Origin: Methylobacterium sp. J-068
GTDB taxonomy: Bacteria > Pseudomonadota > Alphaproteobacteria > Rhizobiales > Beijerinckiaceae
Assembly (NCBI RefSeq): GCF_022829445.1
Contig: NZ_JAKSXY010000061.1
Location: 147,189-211,188 of the forward strand
Length of the DNA: 64,000 bases
Reading direction: 5' to 3'
Part shown: piece by piece, positions 52,027-60,534 of the stretch
Layout of the letters: every line of letters begins with the position of its first letter
How positions within the stretch are numbered: the stretch's first letter is position 1
Made by a program: the position numbers and the translations under genes
Notes under the pieces: generated by a model
Told to the model about the DNA's origin: nothing
Database searches by the model: none
What the model saw: only the letters and a program-made list of their open reading frames with translations

Positions 52027-53245
52027 CGCGCGCGTCCTTCGGGTTCGAGCCGTCCTTCGAGGTCGAGGCGTCCTTCGGGGTCGAGGCGTCGGCAGCCACC
52101 CGCGAGAGCCAGACGGCGCAGCCGACGGCGGGGACGGGCACGGGGCTCCCGAGATGCTGGAGCAGCCCGTCGTAGCGGCCGCCGCCCACCAGGGGGGCCT
52201 TCGCGCCGGGCGCCGTGCCCTCGAAGATGAAGCCGGTGTAGTAGTCGAGGTTGCGCGCGAAGCCCCCCGAGAAGCGGAAGCGCTCCACGGGCAGGCCGCG
52301 CGCGGCCATGAACCCGGTGCGCTCCTCGAACAGGTCGAGGGCCGCATCGAGGGGCGGATGGTCGAGGCCGGCCTCGCGGGCGAGGTCCCGCACGGCGCTC
52401 GCGGCCGCATCGGGATCGCCCTCGATCGCGCGGTAGCGCTCGATGATCGCCCGGTTCTCGGCGTTCAGTCCCGAGCCGCCGCTCGCCTGCGCGGCGGCTT
52501 TGCCCAGGAAGCGTTCGGCGATCTCGCCGGCACTGCGGCCGCCCACGCGCGAGATGCCCGCGATGGAGAGCACGTCCTCCACGAAGGCGCGCACGCCTTT
52601 GGGGTCCTGGCCCTGGATCGCCGCGAGCAGCCCCGCATGGGGATCCTCGCTGCGCTGGCCGTTGGTGATCGCGTCGAGGGAGCGGCCGGCGGCGAGAGCC
52701 CGCAGGGTCCGGCGCTTGGCGGCCGGCGGCACGGTGAGCGCGTCGAGCAGCGTGTCGATGAGGCCCATGTCGCCGAGCCGGATCGCGACGTCGCTGCGGC
52801 CGAGGAGCGCGAGGCCGTCCAGGGCGAGGCCGATCACCTCGGCGTCGGCCGCCGGCGTGTCGGTGCGCCCGACCGACTCGATGCCGGCCTGCAGGAACTC
52901 GTCCGGCTCGTCGCCGGCGAGCCGGAAGACCGGCCCGAGATAGCTGTAATCGGCGATGCGCGGCGCGCCCTTCCACGGCGCGTCTTTGGGCGCGTGGGCG
53001 AGGTGGTGGCGGCAGACCGGAATCGTGAATTCCGGCCTGAGGCAGAGCTCGCTCCCCGAGGCGTCCTGCGTCACGAAGATGCGGCGGCGGATGTCCTCCC
53101 CCGACAATTCGAGGAAGGGCTCCACCGGCTGCAGAACCGGCGGGGTCACGGCGCCGTAGCCGGCGCCCTGGAAATGGCCGAGCAGGCGCAGGTGGTCCTG
53201 CGATTGTTCGCCCGCGGTTCCCCCGCCTGCCTCCGGTCTCGTCAT
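52019..53245 (-). CDS. hisZ: ATP phosphoribosyltransferase regulatory subunit
   Basis: A 408-residue class II tRNA-synthetase-like paralogue that activates HisG and mediates histidine feedback. Motif-like regions RRIFVTQDASGSELCLRPEFTIP and FSGGFARNLDYYTGFIFEG are recognisable. The last about 23 residues are a repetitive PKDAS/SKDGS tail encoded by an 18-bp tandem repeat just before the hisG start. ATG 53245 is the first methionine before the homology; the longer frame to 53320 adds unrelated residues. Confidence 0.92.
   Translation of the reverse strand: MTRPEAGGGTAGEQSQDHLRLLGHFQGAGYGAVTPPVLQPVEPFLELSGEDIRRRIFVTQDASGSELCLRPEFTIPVCRHHLAHAPKDAPWKGAPRIADYSYLGPVFRLAGDEPDEFLQAGIESVGRTDTPAADAEVIGLALDGLALLGRSDVAIRLGDMGLIDTLLDALTVPPAAKRRTLRALAAGRSLDAITNGQRSEDPHAGLLAAIQGQDPKGVRAFVEDVLSIAGISRVGGRSAGEIAERFLGKAAAQASGGSGLNAENRAIIERYRAIEGDPDAAASAVRDLAREAGLDHPPLDAALDLFEERTGFMAARGLPVERFRFSGGFARNLDYYTGFIFEGTAPGAKAPLVGGGRYDGLLQHLGSPVPVPAVGCAVWLSRVAADASTPKDASTSKDGSNPKDARVG
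52032..52085. repeat. 18-bp in-frame tandem repeat at the hisZ 3' end
   Basis: Three units (52032-52049, 52050-52067, 52068-52085) share GTCCTTCG and GTTCGAG/GGTCGAG segments, so the encoded tail repeats a six-residue (T/N)PKDAS-like unit. It lies immediately upstream of the hisG TTG start and could vary in copy number between strains. Confidence 0.85.
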
Positions 53246-53308
53246 GGTGTCGCCTGCCGCCTCGTCGGTGGCCCTAGTAGCAATCGCCCTCGCGCTTGGC
53301 GATGGCTT

Positions 53309-53389
53309 AGTGTCTCTCACAAAACTCCCGCTGCACCGTGGTGCTCAGCGCGAGAACCCAGGATGGTCGGGAGTTTTGCGAGGCACTCT
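53309..53389. repeat. Inverted-repeat element with AAAACTCCCG arms
   Basis: The left arm (53309-53330, containing CTCACAAAACTCCCG) and right arm (53368-53389, CGGGAGTTTTGCGAG...) are near-perfect complements over about 22 bp, separated by 37 bp. The 81-bp element has the size and symmetry of a small non-autonomous repeat. It lies between hisZ and hemH, both on the minus strand, so it may also serve as terminator for hemH. Confidence 0.75.
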
Positions 53390-53406
53390 TACCCGCCCGT
53401 GAGGGG

Positions 53407-54474
53407 TCAGACCCAGCCCTGCAATTCGCGCCGGACCACGGTCTCGATCACCCGCATGCCGAGTTCGGTGTCGTTGAGGCAGGGGATGTAGGCGAAATGC
53501 TCGCCGCCATTGTCCTCGAAGTAGTGGCGGTTCTCGCCGTCGAGTTCCTCCAGCGTCTCCAGGCAATCGGCCGAGAAGCCGGGCGCCACGATCGCCATGC
53601 GCTTGACCCCGCTCTTGGCCAGCGCCTGCACGGTCTCGTCGGTGTAGGGGCGCAGCCATTCCTCGTTGCCGAAGCGCGACTGGAAGGTGGTGCGCATCTT
53701 GTCCGTCGAGAAGCCCAGCGCCTCGCGGATCAGGCGTCCGGTCTTCACGCACTGGCAATGGTAGGGGTCGCCCTTGAGCAGGTAGCTCTTCGGCACCCCG
53801 TGGAACGAGGTCAGGATCACCTCGGGCTCGAAGTCGAGCTTGGCCAGGCCCTCGCGGATCGAGGCCGCCACGGCCTCGATGTAGACCGGATCGTCGTGAT
53901 AGGGCGCCGAGACGCGCACGGTCGGCTGCCAGCGCATCCGCATCAGGGCCTTGAAGGCCTGGTCGCAGGCGGTGGCCGAGGTCGCGGCGGCATACTGCGG
54001 ATAGAGCGGCACGAGCAGGATACGGTCGCAGCCCTGGTCGAGCAGCGCCTGGAGGCGCAGGTGCACCTCCGGCTTGCCGTAGCGCATGGCCCAGTCGACC
54101 ACCACCGAATCGCCCATCGACGCCTGCAGGGCTTCCGCCTGCCCCCGCGTGATCGTCTTCAGCGGGCCCTCGTCGCGCTCGTTGTTCCAGACGCTCGCAT
54201 AGTCGCGGCCCTTCGGCCCCGGGCGCTTCGTCAGGATGACGAGGTTGAGGAGCGGCCACCAGATCAGGCGCGGCACCTCGATGACCCGGCGATCGGAGAG
54301 GAACTCCTTGAGGTAGCGGCGCATCGGCCAGTAGCTCGTGCCCTCCGGCGTGCCGAGATTCATCAGGAGCACGCCGACGCGGCCCCAGCGCACGGGCGGA
54401 TGCTCGGCCGGCAGCGGCGCGTTCGTGGGCGACAGGCCATCCTGCGGGGACGGCGGGGCGACGCGTTCGTTCAT
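53407..54474 (-). CDS. hemH: Ferrochelatase
   Basis: Inserts Fe2+ into protoporphyrin IX at the membrane surface, the last step of protoheme synthesis. The 355-residue protein shows GVLLMNLGTPEG, VVVDWAMRYGKPEV, LLVPLYPQYAAATSATA and the metal-site His in LTSFHGVPKSYLLKGDPY. The acidic loop FSADCLETLEEL is also present. ATG 54474 is used; a frame extension upstream adds ten residues. Fourth heme gene in this window together with hemA, hemE and hemJ, though not contiguous with them. Confidence 0.95.
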   Translation of the reverse strand: MNERVAPPSPQDGLSPTNAPLPAEHPPVRWGRVGVLLMNLGTPEGTSYWPMRRYLKEFLSDRRVIEVPRLIWWPLLNLVILTKRPGPKGRDYASVWNNERDEGPLKTITRGQAEALQASMGDSVVVDWAMRYGKPEVHLRLQALLDQGCDRILLVPLYPQYAAATSATACDQAFKALMRMRWQPTVRVSAPYHDDPVYIEAVAASIREGLAKLDFEPEVILTSFHGVPKSYLLKGDPYHCQCVKTGRLIREALGFSTDKMRTTFQSRFGNEEWLRPYTDETVQALAKSGVKRMAIVAPGFSADCLETLEELDGENRHYFEDNGGEHFAYIPCLNDTELGMRVIETVVRRELQGWV

Positions 54475-54630
54475 CGGGTTTCCGTATCGCTCCCGAAGGA
54501 GCACCTGAGGTCGGCGGGGTCGGGACGCTGCGTTGCCGGAAGGCGGGGTTTCCGGAAAGGTTGTGCCCTTGGGGATATCGATCTAGAGCACGGGGCCTTC
54601 CAGCGATCACGCGATGGATGAAGGCGCGAC

Positions 54631-55584
54631 ATGCCGTCTCCCCGGTACTTCTTCAACCACTTCATGCCCTTCACGGGGTATCCCTATACGGGGGCGCCGA
54701 CGGCCTGCAATCTCTGCGGCTCGGCGGATTCCGTCACGGTGGCCGAGAGCGACCGGCGCCTCAAGGTGCTCAAGTCCATCGCCTGCACCCAGTGCGGGCT
54801 GATCCGCACCGATCCGATGCCGACTCCGGCGGAACTGGCGGATTATTACGCCGACGCCTACCGCGCCGATTACCAGCTCGCCTTCGCGGGTGGTCCGCCG
54901 CGCGTCCACCTCAAGCGCTCGGCCCGCGAGGCCGCCGCCCGCGCCGAACTCCTGGCCCCCAAGCTGAAGCCCGGCGCCCGCGTGCTGGATTTCGGCTCCG
55001 GTTCCGGCGAGTTCCTGGCGGAGGCGCGGGCCAGGGGCTGCGAGGCGATCGGCGTCGAGCCGGGTCGGGACTACGCCACCTACGCCCGCACCCGGCACGG
55101 CCTCGAGGTGCTGGACGATGCCGATGACGGGCGCTTCCCGAACGCGCATTTCGACGTGATCACCACCCGCCACGTGATGGAGCACCTGCGCGACCCGGCC
55201 GACGTGATGGAGCGCCTCGCCCGCTGTCTGAAGCCCGACGGCGTGCTCTATGCCGCCGTGCCCGACATGGCCACCACCGGCAAGCCGCCGCACGAGCGCT
55301 TCCACTTCGCCCATGTCCACGGCTTCGTGCGCGAGACCTTCGACCTCACCGCGCGCCGCGCCGGCCTCGTTCCCGACCCGGATTACCCACGCGAGAACAC
55401 CACGGTGGTCTATGCCAAGACCGACGCGCCGTCCGTCGCGCTGGCCTGTCCGGGCCTCGCCCAGCGCCTCGCTGTGGAACTGAAGCCCATGCCGCCGGCC
55501 GCCTTCCTGGCCTCGGGAGCCTGGCTCTGGCCGATGCTCCGCCGCAACGCCAAGGCGGTGCGCGACACCTTCGTGTCGCGCTGA
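54631..55584 (+). CDS. SAM-dependent methyltransferase with N-terminal zinc-ribbon
   Basis: A 317-residue protein. Two CxxC knuckles (CNLCG near residue 26, CTQCG near 52) suggest a zinc-ribbon. A class I methyltransferase domain follows (VLDFGSGSGEFLAEA for SAM binding, IGVEPGRDYATYA, then HFDVITTRHVMEHLRDP). This layout is common in methyltransferases of sugar or surface-polymer pathways (Methyltransf_23 type). Substrate unknown. Divergent from hemH. Confidence 0.87.
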   Translation: MPSPRYFFNHFMPFTGYPYTGAPTACNLCGSADSVTVAESDRRLKVLKSIACTQCGLIRTDPMPTPAELADYYADAYRADYQLAFAGGPPRVHLKRSAREAAARAELLAPKLKPGARVLDFGSGSGEFLAEARARGCEAIGVEPGRDYATYARTRHGLEVLDDADDGRFPNAHFDVITTRHVMEHLRDPADVMERLARCLKPDGVLYAAVPDMATTGKPPHERFHFAHVHGFVRETFDLTARRAGLVPDPDYPRENTTVVYAKTDAPSVALACPGLAQRLAVELKPMPPAAFLASGAWLWPMLRRNAKAVRDTFVSR

Positions 55585-55695
55585 GCTGCGATCCCGGTTC
55601 CGGCCCGGGTGTCGTAGCGCCTTCGTCGACCGCATCCTAGAACGGCGTGGCCGAAGGGCGGCACTCGGGCCGCCCGCTCCAGCAAGTCCGCGCCC

Positions 55696-57216
55696 ATGTC
55701 GAGTGCCAACCGCCGCCAGACCCTCGGCCTCGGCCTCGGCGCGGGTCTGACCGCCGGCCTCGGCGGCGCGGCGGCCGCGACCGCGCCCAAGTCGACCTTC
55801 ACCCTGCTCCTCGTCAACGATCTCTACCAGATGGCCGAGGTCGACGGCCGGGGCGGCTTCGCGCGCCTTTCGGCCATCGTGAAGGCCGAGCGGGCGCGCG
55901 GGGTGCCGATGCTCTACGCCCATGCGGGCGATACGCTCTCGCCCTCGCTGATGTCGGGGTTCGATCAGGGCGCGCACATCATCGAACTCCTGAACCTCGC
56001 GCCGCCCGACGTGTTCGTGCCGGGCAACCACGAATTCGATTTCGGGCCGGCGGTCTTTGCCCGGCGCATGGGCGAGGCGACGTTTCCGGTGCTCGCCGCC
56101 AACCTGCGCGATGCCGAGGGCCGTCCCCTCCCGGGCCTTCGCGACCGCATGGTGGTGACGCTCGGCGGCATCCGCGTCGGCCTCGTCGGGATCGCCCTGG
56201 CGAGCACGCCGGAGAAGTCGCAATCGGGCGACCTGCGCTTCGAGGGCGAGATCGAGACCCTGTCGCGCGAGGTCCAGGCCCTGCGAGCCGAGGGCGTCGA
56301 TCTCGTGGTGGGCATCTGCCACACCGGCCGCGCCACCGACGAGGCCATCGTCGCCGCGCGCCTCGTGGACATCCTGCTCTCGGGGCACGACCACGACCTG
56401 GTGCTGCGCTACGACGGCCGGACCGCGATGGTGGAGTCGAGCTTCGACGCACATTACGTCACCGCCATCGACGTCACCGCGCAGGCGAGCGGCACGGGCA
56501 AGACGCGCCGCGTCGCGTGGCGTCCGAGTTTCCGGGTGCATGATTCGGCCCAGGTCGCGCCCGATCCCGAGACCCTGGCGCTGGTCCAGCGCCTCGAGAC
56601 CCGGCTCTCGCGCGAACTCGACGTGGCCGTGGGCGTGACCCGCGATGCCCTCGACAGCCGCATCGTCGCGGTGCGCGCCCGGGAGGCGAGCTTCGGCAGC
56701 CTCGTGGCCGATGCGATCCGGGCCGCGACGGGCGCGGAGATCGCCGTCACCAACGGCGGCGGCATCCGGGGCGACCGGCTCTATCCGGCCGGGACCGTCC
56801 TGACCCGGCGCGACATCCTCGGCGAACTGCCCTTCGGCAACACCGTCGTGCTGGTCGCGCTGACGGGCGCGCAGATCCACGGGCTCCTCGAAGGGGCGAT
56901 CGCCGATTGGGGCCGTCCGTCCGGCCGCTTCCCGCACGTCTCCGGCCTCGTCGTCACCCTCGATCCGGCCGCCCCGGTGGGCGCGCGGATCGTGGCGATG
57001 CGGGTGAACGGCGCAGGCCTCGAACCGGAGAAGACCTACACGGTCGCGGCGAACAACTTCCTCTACGACGGGGGGAACGGCTACGGCGAACTCGCCCGCG
57101 GCCGGACCCTGATCGGCCGGACGGACGGCCAGCTCGTGGCCAACGCGGTCATGGCCTATATCCGGGACAACACGCCGCTTCCCGCTCCCGCCGAGGGACG
57201 CTTTCAGGTTCGCTGA
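55696..57216 (+). CDS. Periplasmic 5'-nucleotidase / metallophosphatase (UshA-like)
   Basis: A 506-residue protein. The twin-arginine-like signal (NRRQTLGLGLGAGL) precedes a calcineurin-type metallophosphatase domain with HAGDTLSPS, PGNHEFDFG, GICHTG and SGHDHD. A C-terminal 5'-nucleotidase domain (VTNGGGIRGD, LPFGNTVVLVALTG, NNFLYDGGNGY) follows. The first metal motif reads VNDLYQ rather than the NDxH of E. coli UshA, as in the NDxY subgroup. Expected role: nucleotide salvage in the periplasm. Its stop overlaps the ung start (TGATG). Confidence 0.9.
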   Translation: MSSANRRQTLGLGLGAGLTAGLGGAAAATAPKSTFTLLLVNDLYQMAEVDGRGGFARLSAIVKAERARGVPMLYAHAGDTLSPSLMSGFDQGAHIIELLNLAPPDVFVPGNHEFDFGPAVFARRMGEATFPVLAANLRDAEGRPLPGLRDRMVVTLGGIRVGLVGIALASTPEKSQSGDLRFEGEIETLSREVQALRAEGVDLVVGICHTGRATDEAIVAARLVDILLSGHDHDLVLRYDGRTAMVESSFDAHYVTAIDVTAQASGTGKTRRVAWRPSFRVHDSAQVAPDPETLALVQRLETRLSRELDVAVGVTRDALDSRIVAVRAREASFGSLVADAIRAATGAEIAVTNGGGIRGDRLYPAGTVLTRRDILGELPFGNTVVLVALTGAQIHGLLEGAIADWGRPSGRFPHVSGLVVTLDPAAPVGARIVAMRVNGAGLEPEKTYTVAANNFLYDGGNGYGELARGRTLIGRTDGQLVANAVMAYIRDNTPLPAPAEGRFQVR

Positions 57217-57947
57217 TGCCAGCCGTTTCATCGACACGCGACACGCCCGTCGCCGCCGCCCTCGCGCGGTTTCGAAGCTCCGGCTCGTCCTGGCTCACCC
57301 TGCCGTTCTTCACGGACGGCGCGGCCGATGCGGTGGCCGCCAAGGTCGATGCCCGCATCGCGGCGGGCGCCACCGTGCTGCCGGCCCCGGCGGACATCTT
57401 CAACGCCCTGGCGCTGACGCCGCTGGAGCGCGTGAAGGTCGTCATCCTCGGGCAGGACCCCTACCCGACGCCCGGCGACGCCAACGGCCTCGCCTTCTCG
57501 TATGTCGGACCGCGACGGCTGCCCGCCTCGCTCAAGGTGATCCTCGCCGAACTCAATGAGCCCGACATCAAGCCCGTCACGGGCGACCTGACGCCCTGGG
57601 CCCGCCAGGGCGTGCTTCTCCTCAACGCCGCCCTGACGGTGGAGGCCGGCAAGGCCGGGGCGCATCTCCGGCTCGGCTGGTCGGCCCTCACCGACCAGGC
57701 GGTGGCGGCGATCTGCGCGCGCGCCGAGCCCGCCCTGTTCCTGCTCTGGGGCGCGCAGGCGCGGGCCCGCGCCGCCCTCCTCGACGGGAACCGGCACGGC
57801 ATCCTCGAATCCGGCCATCCCTCCCCGCTCAATCGCGCGCGGGATTTCCCCGGTTCGCGTCCGTTCGACGCCGCCGATGCCTGGCTGGAGGCGCGGGGCC
57901 TCGCGCCTGTCGACTGGCGGCTCGGGTCGAGCGCTGGATCGGTTTGA
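57216..57947 (+). CDS. ung: Uracil-DNA glycosylase, family 1
   Basis: A 243-residue base-excision repair enzyme removing uracil from DNA. Motif A is VVILGQDPYPTPGDANGLAFS, with catalytic Asp present but Pro where most family-1 enzymes have His (GQDPYH). GVLLLNAALTV and the C-terminal minor-groove loop GHPSPLNRARDF (HPSPL) are intact. The start is fixed by the one-base overlap with the upstream nucleotidase gene, suggesting co-translation although the functions differ. Confidence 0.92.
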   Translation: MPAVSSTRDTPVAAALARFRSSGSSWLTLPFFTDGAADAVAAKVDARIAAGATVLPAPADIFNALALTPLERVKVVILGQDPYPTPGDANGLAFSYVGPRRLPASLKVILAELNEPDIKPVTGDLTPWARQGVLLLNAALTVEAGKAGAHLRLGWSALTDQAVAAICARAEPALFLLWGAQARARAALLDGNRHGILESGHPSPLNRARDFPGSRPFDAADAWLEARGLAPVDWRLGSSAGSV

Positions 57948-58016
57948 CGGCGGGCCGCTACGGTCTATCTCAGGCATCTAAGCGGAGTCTAAGAATCCGC
58001 GCTCGAGGAACCTCCC

Positions 58017-58433
58017 ATGTCCGTTCGTTCCCTGTCGGCCGCCGGCCTCGCCGCCTGTCTCGCCCTGCCGGTCCCGGGCCACGCCGAGATCCGCAACGCC
58101 CCCTCCCCGCGTGCCCTGGAATTCGCCGCCTACATCTTCGCCGCCTCCAACGTCTGCGGCTATCGGATCGGCACCGAGGCCTTCGATGCCCTCTTGGAGA
58201 AGCAGAACGTGCGCGCCGCCGATGTCGGCCCGCGCGGGCCGTTCGGCGGCCGGGTGCAGACCATGTTCGCCCTGATGTCGAACCAGATGCAGCTGAACCG
58301 CGAGAAGGCCTGCATCGCCGTGGCCGGCGAGTACGGCCCGGAGGGCAATGTCAGCAAGAACGTCCTCCTGCCGGCGCCGGCGGCCGAAGGTCCCGGCACC
58401 GAGACGCCGAGCGGTCAGAAGCCGGCGCAGTGA
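58017..58433 (+). CDS. Small secreted protein of unknown function
   Basis: A 138-residue protein. The signal peptide (MSVRSLSAAGLAACLALPVP, cleavage near GHA-E) is followed by a helical domain with two Cys (NVCGYRIGTEAF, REKACIAVAGEYGPEG) that may form a disulfide. The C-terminal tail is Pro/Ala-rich. GAGGAA precedes the ATG. I do not recognise a family. A hairpin lies downstream. Confidence 0.75.
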   Translation: MSVRSLSAAGLAACLALPVPGHAEIRNAPSPRALEFAAYIFAASNVCGYRIGTEAFDALLEKQNVRAADVGPRGPFGGRVQTMFALMSNQMQLNREKACIAVAGEYGPEGNVSKNVLLPAPAAEGPGTETPSGQKPAQ

Positions 58434-58456
58434 TTGTTTTCCGATAGAGAACATCT

Positions 58457-58479
58457 TGACCCCGTTTAAGCAGGGGTCA
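58457..58479. terminator. Hairpin downstream of the secreted-protein gene
   Basis: TGACCCC (58457-58463) pairs perfectly with GGGGTCA (58473-58479) around GTTTAAGCA, 24 bp after the stop codon. There is no following T-tract. Best read as a terminator or mRNA 3'-stabilising hairpin. The rest of the 286-bp gap before rlmN shows no gene. Confidence 0.45.
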
Positions 58480-58719
58480 CGCTGGATCGGGGCCGGGGCG
58501 CCCGACTTGGGAAGCAGACGGAGGAGCGCCGATGCGCTTCAGCCGGCGGCGGCATTTTTAGATTGCATGCCGTCCAGCGCCCCCGAATGACACTGTGCCT
58601 CGAATGCGATCACCCGCCGCTCCCGGCCCTGAATCCGGGGCGGCCCCGCCCCGCATTCGCGTTTCGGCCTTGAATCGCCTATATCGGACCCATTCCAAGT
58701 CCGAAGGTTACCCAAGATC

Positions 58720-60021
58720 ATGGCGACGGCGTCGTTCGACACCGCCCGGCGCGACGCGAGCGCCGTTCCCGCAATCGAGAAGCGGCCCGATTTCGAGCCC
58801 CAGGCCGAGACTCCGGCCATGCCGCTCGGGTGCTCATCTCTCGTAGGTCTCACCCGCGAGCAGTTGAAGGCGCGTCTCGGCGCCATCGGCGTGTCCGAGC
58901 GCGAGCAGCGCATGCGCTCCGGTCAGATCTGGCACTGGCTCAACGTGCGCGGCGCCAAGGCCTTCGACGACATGACGAATGTCGGCAAGGGCCTCAAGGC
59001 GCAATTGGCGCAGGCCTACACCCTCGACCGGCCGGAGGTGATCACCGAGCAGGTCTCGCGGGACGGCACCCGCAAGTGGCTGATGCGCATGGCCCCCACG
59101 GGTAAGCACGACCACAATCGCGGCGCCGAGATCGAGTGCGTCTACATCCCCGGGCGCGGACGCGGCACGCTCTGCGTCTCGAGCCAGGTCGGCTGCACCC
59201 TCACCTGCTCGTTCTGCCACACGGGCACGCAGCGCCTCGTGCGCAACCTGACGGCGGCCGAGATCACGGCGCAGCTCGTCGTCGCCCGCGACCACCTCAA
59301 CGACTGGGCCGGGCAGAACCCGACCGCTCCCGGCGAGGACGAGATCCGGCGGAAGGTCACCAACATCGTCTTCATGGGCATGGGCGAACCCCTCTACAAT
59401 CTCGACAACGTGGTCGACGCCGTCGGCGTCATGGCCGATCAGGAGGGCCTCGGGCTCTCGCGCCGGCGCATCACCGTCTCGACCTCCGGCGTCGTGCCGC
59501 AGATGCAGCGCCTCGGCGACGAGGCCCATGCCATGCTGGCGATCTCGCTCCACGCGGTGCGCGACGATCTGCGCGACACCCTGGTGCCCCTGAACCGCAA
59601 GTATCCGCTGGCCGAACTGCTCGCCGCCTGCCGCGCCTATCCGGGCCTCAACAACGCCCGGCGCATCACCTTCGAGTATGTGATGCTCAAGGGCATCAAC
59701 GACACCGACGCGGATGCCCGCGAACTGGTGCGTCTGCTCAAGGGCATTCCGGCCAAGATCAACCTGATCCCGTTCAACCCGTGGCCGGGCAGCGCCTACG
59801 AATGCTCGGACTGGGAGCGCATCGAGCGCTTCTCGGAAATCGTCTATGAAGCCGGCTATGCGTCTCCGGTCCGCACCCCGCGCGGTCGTGACATCCTGGC
59901 CGCCTGCGGCCAGTTGAAGAGCGAGACCGAGAAGCTGCGCGCCCGCGCCCGGATGATGCTGGAGGACGGCATCGGCGCCGAGGGCGTCTATGCGGGCGCC
60001 GACGACGGCGACGAGGACTAA
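58720..60021 (+). CDS. rlmN: 23S rRNA/tRNA adenine-C2 methyltransferase
   Basis: A 433-residue radical-SAM enzyme methylating C2 of A2503 in 23S rRNA and A37 in some tRNAs. The 4Fe-4S motif is CTLTCSFC (Cys159, 163, 166), preceded by ETECVYIP-like EIECVYIPG. Later motifs include [25 protein letters not shown] and the catalytic Cys region [12 protein letters not shown] near the end. The first about 40 residues are a variable extension. The next gene starts 5 bp after the stop. Confidence 0.95.
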   Translation: MATASFDTARRDASAVPAIEKRPDFEPQAETPAMPLGCSSLVGLTREQLKARLGAIGVSEREQRMRSGQIWHWLNVRGAKAFDDMTNVGKGLKAQLAQAYTLDRPEVITEQVSRDGTRKWLMRMAPTGKHDHNRGAEIECVYIPGRGRGTLCVSSQVGCTLTCSFCHTGTQRLVRNLTAAEITAQLVVARDHLNDWAGQNPTAPGEDEIRRKVTNIVFMGMGEPLYNLDNVVDAVGVMADQEGLGLSRRRITVSTSGVVPQMQRLGDEAHAMLAISLHAVRDDLRDTLVPLNRKYPLAELLAACRAYPGLNNARRITFEYVMLKGINDTDADARELVRLLKGIPAKINLIPFNPWPGSAYECSDWERIERFSEIVYEAGYASPVRTPRGRDILAACGQLKSETEKLRARARMMLEDGIGAEGVYAGADDGDED

Positions 60022-60026
60022 AACGG

Positions 60027-60533
60027 GTGCGCCTTCTCGGGCACCTCTTCGTCGCCGGCCTCGCGCTGGTCCTGGCGATCCCGTGCGGAGCGGCGGTGCT
60101 GGCCTTCGGCGCGATGCTGGACCCGGCCACCAGCGAGACCCTGTCGCGGCTCGGTCTCGTCGGGTTCGTCTCGGGGCTGAACGACCTCGCCTCCGGCATC
60201 GGCCCCGAGACCCTGCTCTTCGTCCTGGCCGCCATCGCCCGCGCCCTGTTCGTGCTCCTCGTGGTGCCGCCGATCCTCGTGGCGATCCTCGGGGCTGTCC
60301 TGAACTGGCGCGCCGCCACGTGGTACGGCGCGGGCACCGGCCTCCTCACCGCCCTGGTGCCCTGGTTCGCGCGCGGCCTGTCCCGCACCGGCCCGAGCCC
60401 CGACGCGCTGATGCTGGAGGGGCGCATCACCGCCGTGCTGTTCCTCACGGGCGCGGCCTCGGGCCTCGTCTACTGGCTGATCGCCGGCCGGCATTCCGGT
60501 GCCCCCTCCGCCCGCGACAACGGACGCGCCTGA
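60027..60533 (+). CDS. Hypothetical four-helix membrane protein
   Basis: A 168-residue hydrophobic protein with about four membrane segments (residues 5-30, 60-90, 95-115, 135-155). No catalytic motif seen and no family recognised. It starts with GTG five bases after rlmN and ends one base before ggt, so the three genes look like one operon. Confidence 0.75.
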   Translation: MRLLGHLFVAGLALVLAIPCGAAVLAFGAMLDPATSETLSRLGLVGFVSGLNDLASGIGPETLLFVLAAIARALFVLLVVPPILVAILGAVLNWRAATWYGAGTGLLTALVPWFARGLSRTGPSPDALMLEGRITAVLFLTGAASGLVYWLIAGRHSGAPSARDNGRA

Positions 60534-60534
60534 C

